Assembly (NCBI GenBank): GCA_958450365.1
Contig: CAUEEP010000749.1
Span: 248,001 to 312,000, forward strand
Source of the DNA: Mesorhabditis belari
Taxonomy: Eukaryota > Nematoda > Chromadorea > Rhabditida > Rhabditidae
Direction: 5' to 3'
Length of the DNA: 64,000 nucleotides
Below the pieces are notes generated by a model. The model was not told where the DNA came from and did no database searches. It saw only the letters and a list, made by a program, of their open reading frames with translations. How positions within the stretch are numbered: position 1 is the first letter of the stretch; every line of letters begins with the position of its first letter. The translations under genes and the position numbers were made by a program. Positions 57,976-64,000 of the stretch are shown piece after piece.

Positions 57976-58729
57976 AGACTATTTGCAATTCCAGCATTCG
58001 TGTTAATCTAAAAATTGAGAAGTAATACCCATTGTTTACATGTTACAGAAGAATCAAATCGAGTTTGTCAGCTGAAGCGTAGTTTTTTTGCAATTTTAAA
58101 ACCTTGAAGTAATGGAGAAAAGGATTTGGATCCGAGGAGAAACCTTGGAGAAAAGGATTTTGCATTTTGGAGTGATTTTATAATGAAAATAATTTTATAA
58201 TTTTATATTGTAATGCATTTTATAATGAAAAAATGAATAATTAGTTTAAGGTTTTCAAAAAAGTTTAATTTCCATCCAATGTAAGTATGTTAAAATTTAA
58301 AGTGTCCCCCTCTCCAGTTTTTGTACGTCTACATTGTTGTCACGTCAACATCAACCATTGTCGACGTACTCGAATAGGTCAACAATGATTGTAAAGAATT
58401 TCGTTCACTGGTTTTTCAGAAATTTTCACCAAAGCGTCAATAAACTGGTGAATTTCGTATTCTTTTGTCCAGCGTATTTTCATTTCTTTAAGTTTCTAGT
58501 TGAAGCTTTTAAAAACGGTTTCTTTCAGATGATGTAAAATCAAAATTTAGAATAATAATGATGTTTAAAGTTTCTTTGAGAAATGCTAGACTGAAAAAAA
58601 TAACTTTTTGTCGATGGGTAATGAAAACTTTCGAACCTGGCTGAGGGAATCTCCCTCTTTGTGGTGGCGAGGCGATCGTTTGTGATTCTTCAGACCCTAG
58701 AATTCCCAATGAAACTCCAAAGAATCAAC
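57976..58729. other. Intergenic, nothing recognised
   Basis: AT-rich, with homopolymer runs. No exon, RNA or terminal-repeat element seen. Confidence 0.5.
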
Positions 58730-59012
58730 TCATTCAACTTTGATGATCTCCGCTAGATTCAATTTCTCTTCGGCTGTCGGTTCCTTTGTTGCCATTCTCT
58801 CGTTCATTCGATCCAATGCAGATACAAAACGATCGACATTTGTACGAGGATGAGCCTGAATAAGTCTCAATCAATTAAAAATCTGCCCGATTCCACACCT
58901 TCTTGAATTGTTCTATTTTGTCGGCGGTGAGCTTTCCCCATTGATGTTTTGCCCTCGATTCAACCAGACCGACTCCGAGCACAAAAAGAATGAACCCGAG
59001 TTTGAGAGACAT
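58730..59012 (-). CDS. Small secreted helical protein, 79 residues, complete
   Basis: Minus strand. ATG at 59012 immediately follows TTTTCTAG, a trans-splice-type acceptor. Exon 1 (59012-58899) encodes signal peptide MSLKLGFILFVLGVGLVESR and KHQWGKLTADKIEQFKK. A 43-nt GT-AG intron follows. Exon 2 (58855-58730) encodes AHPRTNVDRFVSALDRMNER, MATKEPTAEEKLNLAEIIKV and the stop. The mature chain is charged, cysteine-free and likely alpha-helical. I recognise no family; it could be an effector-like or fatty-acid-binding-type secreted protein, but that is a guess. Confidence 0.7.
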
Positions 59013-59029
59013 CTAGAAAAGCTTCTTTT

Positions 59030-59465
59030 ACGAGGGAAAAGAAACCGAATCCAGCTGGCCTATTGACTCGAGACCAAGTCCATTGAGTCGGCCTTATTGA
59101 GTCGACCTTATTGAGTCGTCCATGGGATCTCGAATCAGTTTTTAGTTTTTGCAGAACGCTTTGGAAATGCGAGAAATTTGGCATAGAAAATCACCTTGAA
59201 TTTCGAGCTTCTTATGGGCTGTCACAGTTTTCCCTAACAAGTTCGCCGGTACTCTAGTGGATAGCCTGCTAGACCACCGAACGTATTACATTTTCTGCCC
59301 TCAAGTTCAAATCCCACTCTCAGCAAACTTTTTTTTGCCAAATATCTCGCATTTGCAAAGCGTTGCAAAAACTAAAAACTGATTCGAGATCCCCATGGTC
59401 GACTCTAAAAGATGGACTTGATCCCGAGTCAAGAGGCCAGCTTGATTCGGTGCTTTTCCCTTGTT
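59030..59465. repeat. Inverted repeat with a tRNA-like module in its loop
   Basis: The left arm 59030-59185 (GGCCTATTGACTCGAGACC ... TTTTTAGTTTTTGCAGAACG) pairs with 59335-59465 (CGTTGCAAAAACTAAAAACT ... TCCCGAGTCAAGAGGCCAGC). Between them, 59242-59322 (+) carries an A-box-like TACTCTAGTGGATAGCC and a strong B box AAGTTCAAATCCC. This suggests a SINE or RNA gene trapped in a foldback. Confidence 0.65.
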
Positions 59466-59896
59466 ACTCATTGTTTGGAAATCAAGTAGTGTAAACCCAA
59501 GCAAAAAAATCATTGAAGTTTAAGGAAGAACGATCACATTTAACCCAAGTCAACCATATAGCTCTCAAGAATTCCTCAAGAGAATTATGGAGAAAAAAAG
59601 TTGAACTGATTGAAAAACAAACTGAATTACCCTCGGCTCATTTGTTTACTTCTAAGTGATTAAATGATGATTAGTGAATCCGATAGTTAATACTTATTGA
59701 AGTGGAAAGGAGCAGATCCGGGTAGAGTGTTTTTCTCCAATCCTGTCTACACTTAAAGCTTACAACTTGAGTGAAGTGATTTAGGATAAGCTATGCAAGG
59801 GAAATTCGGATAGGCTAATTTATTTTGGTAGAGAATTAGAGAAGGCCGGGCAGAAGGGGTTAAAGAATAAGAATTGTCCTATTGCCCCATGGAGCT
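59466..59896. other. Intergenic, nothing recognised
   Basis: No exon, RNA or repeat signature supported here. Confidence 0.45.
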
Positions 59897-61080
59897 CAAG
59901 ATTTAGCAAGTCTTAGAACTGATTTCAGTAAAATGTCAGTAAAATGTCTGAAGTCTCGGCTTTTCGATCCCATTATATTCATGCGTACTTGCCAAACTTT
60001 AGTTTTATTTTTCTTCCATCTTCCGAAACTTTCAGCCCAATTTCGTGTGTGCACAGTTGGTGATCTTTTCGATTAGATCGAAAAAGATTCAATATATTGA
60101 CAGTTTTAAGGTTTTTTGATACGAAAGCCTTGCATAAAAAAATGGTACACAAATGTGCAAACAGTCGAAAAGCGATGTGTTCTGATCGACACGTTTCAGA
60201 GATCTCTCTATTTTGTTTATCCAAATCCAAAGCACATTGTCCAAAACACAAAATTCTTTATAACAAAAGATTTAATAACGAGTGATAAATATCAAAAATC
60301 CTATTATCAGAACGCTTTTTTTATACATTTTTTTACAATTTTTGGCATCCTGATGTCCCGCGATTGGATCACCTCTCGGCCTTTGCTTGATCCCTCGATG
60401 CCGGAAGAGAGCAGGGAGGCCGTGCGGGGTACTGAGGCAGAAGTTTAACTGTCGTAGCCGATGATACTCCGATGGCCGGGCTGGGGCGCTCGGAGGGGAA
60501 CCCACAAAAGTAGGACCCACGACTATCCCGCGCGGACGTTGCTTAACTTGGCAGATCGGACGAGATAGACCGCAGGCCCTTCCTCTTCTAGGCCCGAAGA
60601 GGGCCTTCTAGACTTGCTAAATCTTGGAACTGATTTCAGTAAAATGTCTGTTTTCCGCTGTTTTCCGATCCCCTGATATTCATTCGTACTTGCCAACTCG
60701 ACTGCAGATTCTTTTCAAAGTTTTAATTTAGTTTAGTTTAAGTTTTAATTTTTCTAGTTTTAATTTTTCTTCCATCTTCGGGAACTTTTCGCCCAATTTG
60801 GTGTGTGCACAGTTGGTGATCTTTTCGGTTAGATAGAAAAAGATTCAATATATTGACAGTTTTAAGGTTTTTTGATACGAAAGCCTTGCATACAAAAATG
60901 GTACACAAATGTGCAAACAGTCGAAAAGCGATGTGTTCTGATCTACACGTTTCAGAGATCTCTCTATTTTGTTTATCCAAATCCAAAGCACATTGTCCAA
61001 AACACAAAATTCTTTATAACAAAAGATTTAATAACGAGTGTTAAATATCAAAAATTCTATTATCAGAACGCTTTTTTTAT
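59897..61080. repeat. Tandem duplication, units about 0.42-0.47 kb apart by 0.3 kb
   Basis: 59897-60318 and 60614-61080 are near identical (for example CTGATTTCAGTAAAATGTC, TTGATACGAAAGCCTTGCAT and ATCCAAATCCAAAGCACATT). The second copy has an extra AT-rich insertion near 60710-60770. The 5S-like block lies between them. Open frames in both copies are shadows with no domain. Confidence 0.9.
60450..60610 (-). rRNA. 5S rRNA-like sequence, diverged or partial
   Basis: On the minus strand CTCGTCCGATCTGCCAAGTT followed by AAGCAACGTC matches the conserved core of eukaryotic 5S rRNA, including the internal promoter A-box region. GCGGGATAGTCGTGGGTCC then resembles the following helix. The first 30 nt and the last third do not pair or match as a canonical 5S should. 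A pseudogene or 5S-derived element is therefore likely. A hairpin CCTCTTC-TAGGCCC-GAAGAGG lies at about 60580-60602. The block is much more GC-rich than its surroundings. Confidence 0.45.
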
Positions 61081-61185
61081 TTGAATAAACAAGTTGAAAC
61101 TAAAAACAAAGCCGCATCTTTTTTGATCTATCACTTTTGGCAACTTTTTCGTACTTAATTTTGGGGCTAGGCTAATTTCCGGAAT

Positions 61186-61537
61186 TTAAAAGGCTCCAGT
61201 AATAGATACAGGGATGACGGTGTGTTGATTTGTCTTTTTAAAAAAGTGTTTCCCAAAATATTTGAGTATCGAGGTTTTCATGATGAGAGAAATGGTAAAT
61301 CGTCGATATGGCTCAGTCAAAATGATCAACGAAATCGATCCCAGCACTCCGTGAGAGCACAAAAGACCGAAGAAGAAATTGTTCACGCCTAAAAATGAGC
61401 TTTACGAAAGTATTTGAACTTTTGAATAGGAGTTGAGAAGAATAGAAGTTACCCTGATAAATTACATCTGATTGGATCAAAATAACAATAGCATAGTAGA
61501 TCCACGGAACGCCGAGAGAGGCTGTGGGAATGATGTG
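61186..61537 (-). CDS. Serpentine chemoreceptor, last two exons only
   Basis: Minus strand. Exon 61537-61453 encodes HIIPTASLGVPWIYYAIVIL (a transmembrane segment). After a GT-AG intron, exon 61388-61186 encodes NNFFFGLLCSHGVLGSISLI, ILTEPYRRFTISLIMK and a tail ending VIPVSITGAF. SHG followed by PYRR is the typical end of SRH/STR-type nematode receptors. Upstream sequence (61540-61700) has TKLAIENFSLKSNWAAF in one frame, but the remaining exons are absent or replaced by a minisatellite. Probably a gene fragment. Confidence 0.65.
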
Positions 61538-62215
61538 CTGAAAGTTTAATAGACAAGATGTTAAAAAAAAAATACCCAAAATTTCTAAACGCTGCCCAGT
61601 TGGACTTCAAAGAAAAGTTTTCGATGGCTAATTTCGTTTCCAATCCAAATAAATTCAATTTTATTGTATTGGGGCATTGGGTCAAAGGATATGCAATCAT
61701 TAAAATATGCAATGGCTAAACTATGCAATAGCTAAACTATGCAATGGCTAAACTATGCAATAGCTAAACTATGCAATCGTTAAACTATGCAATGGCTAAA
61801 CTATGCAATCGTTAAAATATGCAATAGCTAAACTATGCAATGGCTAAACTATGCAAACGTTAAAATATGCAATGGTTAATAACTCATCCACAATTTAGTG
61901 CAATGTCTTACCATCCAGAAAATAACTCATCCACAATTTAGTCGCAAAAAGGTCATTTTCAGATTCAAAGTGTTATAAGTTTCTTCAGAGTTGATCAAAC
62001 CGTATGTTTTTGGTCTCAAAATGTGCGCAATACTCTTGGCCACAAAAATTATAGGCTAGACGTTTGTGATACCCCATCAGCACCGAGAATTAACCGTGAG
62101 ACACTGCGTGAGAGCACAAAGAACTCGGACTAGCACTTTTACTGTATTGGGGCATTGGGTCAAAGGATATGCAATGGTTAAAGCATGCAAATTTTTTCAC
62201 CAAAGCAGCTATCTA
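61538..62215. repeat. 16-bp minisatellite and duplicated receptor debris
   Basis: 61695-61880 is about 11 units of CTAAACTATGCAATGG with CGTT/GGCT/AGCT variants. The seed, ATTGGGGCATTGGGTCAAAG then GATATGCAATGG, recurs at about 62147-62185 and, more weakly, at 63010-63040. GTGAGAGCACAAAGAAC at 62109 echoes the receptor exon near 61352. No gene otherwise. Confidence 0.8.
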
Positions 62216-62770
62216 TTAGGGTGGTGCAAAAGAAACTGCCGATTTGACGGTAAATTCAAAAAAAGATGGCATTCGATGGCGACATGATCACAATGGAATA
62301 TTTTCGCAAGATTTCGAGCAGATTGGCATGGATCGGCCTGAATCACGTCCCTCAGCTTGGCTTCGTTCACGTCTTCTGGCCCCGAACCGTGCTCGTAATC
62401 TTCCAAAGCCTCGTCTCCCTCTCGGAATCGTTGAAACCAAGTCTGACACTGCCTGAGAGACAAACTGCTATCTCCGAAAGCAGCACAGAGAGAACGATGC
62501 GATTCGGCAGCAGACTTTCCAATTTTGAAGTTTCCAGAAACCGTAATGCTGCTCGTAGCACAAACTTTTGCTCGACCATGATCTAAATAAAAAATATAAA
62601 CATTTTAAACAACAATAAAATAAAATAAACAACAACCAAAAAATTCAAATGTCGAAATAAATAGCAAACAAATATGCGAAAAAACATAAAAAAAATAATG
62701 CCGTTAGCATCGCTCGTTTCTGATAAATGAGAGCTGATACCCATCGGTAGTTTCTTTTGCACCACCCTAA
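62216..62770 (-). mobile_element. Internally deleted mariner transposon
   Basis: TA-flanked ends TTAGGGTGGTGCAAAAGAAA and TTTCTTTTGCACCACCCTAA, 555 bp. On the minus strand, with an early frameshift, it encodes a mariner N-terminal domain: KIGKSAAESHRSLCAAFGDS, LRQCQTWFQRFREGDEALED, ADPCQSARNLAKIFHCDHVA. The DDE catalytic half is missing. A solo end (GTTTCTTTTGCACCACCCTA) lies at 62967-62989. Confidence 0.85.
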
Positions 62771-63265
62771 TAATAGAAACGCAACCTCTATTAGAAGTAA
62801 TAACTATGGATATTCAGCTTAGGAGACCGAATATCCCGAGTTTTCAGCCTTTAAGGATATGTAAGGCGTTTCCTGAAAAAGAATTGCACTCTTTATCATT
62901 TGTCTTGCATCCAGCAGTGGCAATTTTAAATAAATGAGACAAAATGAGCGCTGATACCCATCGGCAGTTTCTTTTGCACCACCCTAATAGAAAAGCTCAG
63001 TTAACCTCAGGGTCAAAAGATATGCAATGGTTAAAGCATGCAAACTTTCTTCATCAAAGCAGTTATCTAATTTCTACTTGGTTAGAATTAAAAGCTAGAA
63101 CTTCAAACCAAAAAACGGCCCCAACTTTTTTTGGTTTGTGATGAAATAATCGAGAAACTTTTTTTTAAACTTTCATGTTTTTTGAGTCAAAGTTCTATTG
63201 ATTCAATATTTTTGTTAAACATCATGATTTCTTTCAAAAACTTTTATTATGTTATATAAAAGATA
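62771..63265. other. Intergenic with a solo mariner end
   Basis: Contains the isolated mariner terminal repeat at 62967-62989 and another copy of the ATGCAATGGTTAAAGCATGC motif. No gene recognised. Confidence 0.5.
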
Positions 63266-63823
63266 TTGAGTTGGGAGAATGAAATGGTGGCAAACTTTAA
63301 AGAAACTTTTTACCCATAAAGCCCTCTTTAAATACACGTTTTCTTTTATCAAGAGGGTCCACTATTTCTCTATAAAATCACTTTTAAGAGATTCCGCAAA
63401 GCTTTTCTTTCGTCGAGTTTATCAACTCCCAAACACAGCTAGTCAAGATGGCAGAGTTTGACTCATCGTTTGAACAGTTTCTTCCACATAAACCTCCTTT
63501 GGTGTCTACATAAAAAAGATAGAGTACACTCAATTACATAAGTTGTTAAATTTTCCGGAACATCCCTCCAACCGTTCTCTTTAGATCACAGTTTATAGAT
63601 TTTGTGAAAAAATTGTCGTTTTGTTGAGCTGAGGCGCTTTTTGAGTTCTCTTTTAAATGTCATTTTGTAACCTTAGTTAACCATTTTAGTTAAGTAGCAT
63701 TTGTTGGAAGAGAATTTGTTAACTTTTCTACTCATATCAAACACGTATCATTTGACAAAGTCTGCTAGAAGTTTTTGAATATTCTTTTGATTTTCGGCGC
63801 CATTTCATTCTCCCCAACAACAA
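63266..63823. mobile_element. Diverged MITE related to 56964-57483
   Basis: The ends TTGAGTTGGGAGAATGAAAT and GCCATTTCATTCTCCCCAAC are inverted. Internal blocks (ACTATTTCTCTATAAAATCA, GATGGCAGAGTTTGACTCAT) match the reverse complement of the 57-kb MITE. TA flanks are present. Confidence 0.75.
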
Positions 63824-64000
63824 TAATTGTAAGAAAAGGCCGCTTTTAAAGAATTTCCCGGTTACCGGGATATTCTTTAAAGGATCTGTGTTTAACCCAT
63901 GTGTAGATCTGTGAATAGTAACTAATATCGATAATCAAACCGTTGCCCATTGCCTTTTCAAAGTTTGCCCATTGCCCATTGCCTGGACCGGGTACTACCG
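63824..64000. other. Window end, nothing recognised
   Basis: A short palindrome AAAGAATTTCCCGGTTACC-GGGATATTCTTT lies at 63847-63880. No gene is visible before the window ends. Confidence 0.4.

Noticed and set aside
1..64000. Bacterial-style operons, CRISPR arrays or phage genes
   Set aside because: The sequence has spliced genes, SL RNA and nematode gene families throughout; direct repeats present are minisatellites without spacer structure.

Overview
The window is eukaryotic and almost certainly from a nematode. Genes are split by many short (about 40-60 nt) GT-AG introns. There is a spliced-leader (SL1-type) RNA gene at the left edge, and several start codons sit directly behind a TTTCAG or TTTCTAG trans-splice-like acceptor. 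The gene content is typical of nematodes: astacin metalloproteases with EGF and CUB tails, C-type lectins, divergent serpentine chemoreceptors, short collagen-like secreted proteins and a matrixin (MMP). AT-rich DNA and dense Tc1/mariner-type elements and MITEs fill the rest. I cannot name the genus from sequence alone.

Layout. 0-4.1 kb: SL RNA gene (-), a 65-bp-arm hairpin, and C-type lectin 1 (+). 4.9-9.7 kb: nested mariner/Tigger debris, then chemoreceptor copy A (+). 9.7-11.9 kb: GC-rich repeats. 11.9-17.7 kb: an intact C-type lectin (-) and a damaged astacin with EGF and CUB exons (-). 17.9-23 kb: MITEs and chemoreceptor copy B (+), which lacks its first exon. 23.1-24.7 kb: a lectin pseudogene and a broken hypothetical gene.

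24.7-52.8 kb: a very large inverted duplication. Its arms are about 9.9 kb, near identical, and separated by about 8.4 kb. From the outside in, each arm carries a complete MMP gene, a head-to-head collagen-like gene, a second collagen-like gene, and a decayed Tc1-family element at the inner end. The first collagen-like gene is intact on the left and frameshifted on the right. The central spacer holds a small secreted basic peptide gene, several foldback repeats, and an astacin whose last exon encodes a 14-cysteine CxC-rich tail.

52.8-57 kb: a lectin remnant at the arm boundary and a second astacin-EGF-CUB gene, paralogous to the 14.9-17.6 kb locus. 57-64 kb: MITEs, tRNA-like (SINE) modules, a small secreted helical protein gene, a tandem duplication enclosing a 5S-rRNA-like block, the last exons of another chemoreceptor, minisatellites, and truncated mariner elements.

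Most identified gene products are secreted or membrane proteins acting on extracellular matrix, cuticle or the environment. The region reads as a fast-evolving accessory cluster reshaped by segmental duplication and transposition. Paralogue comparison gives several clean empty sites that date MITE insertions after the duplications. Exon boundaries were inferred by hand from splice signals, reading frame and paralogue comparison. First exons are missing for several genes.
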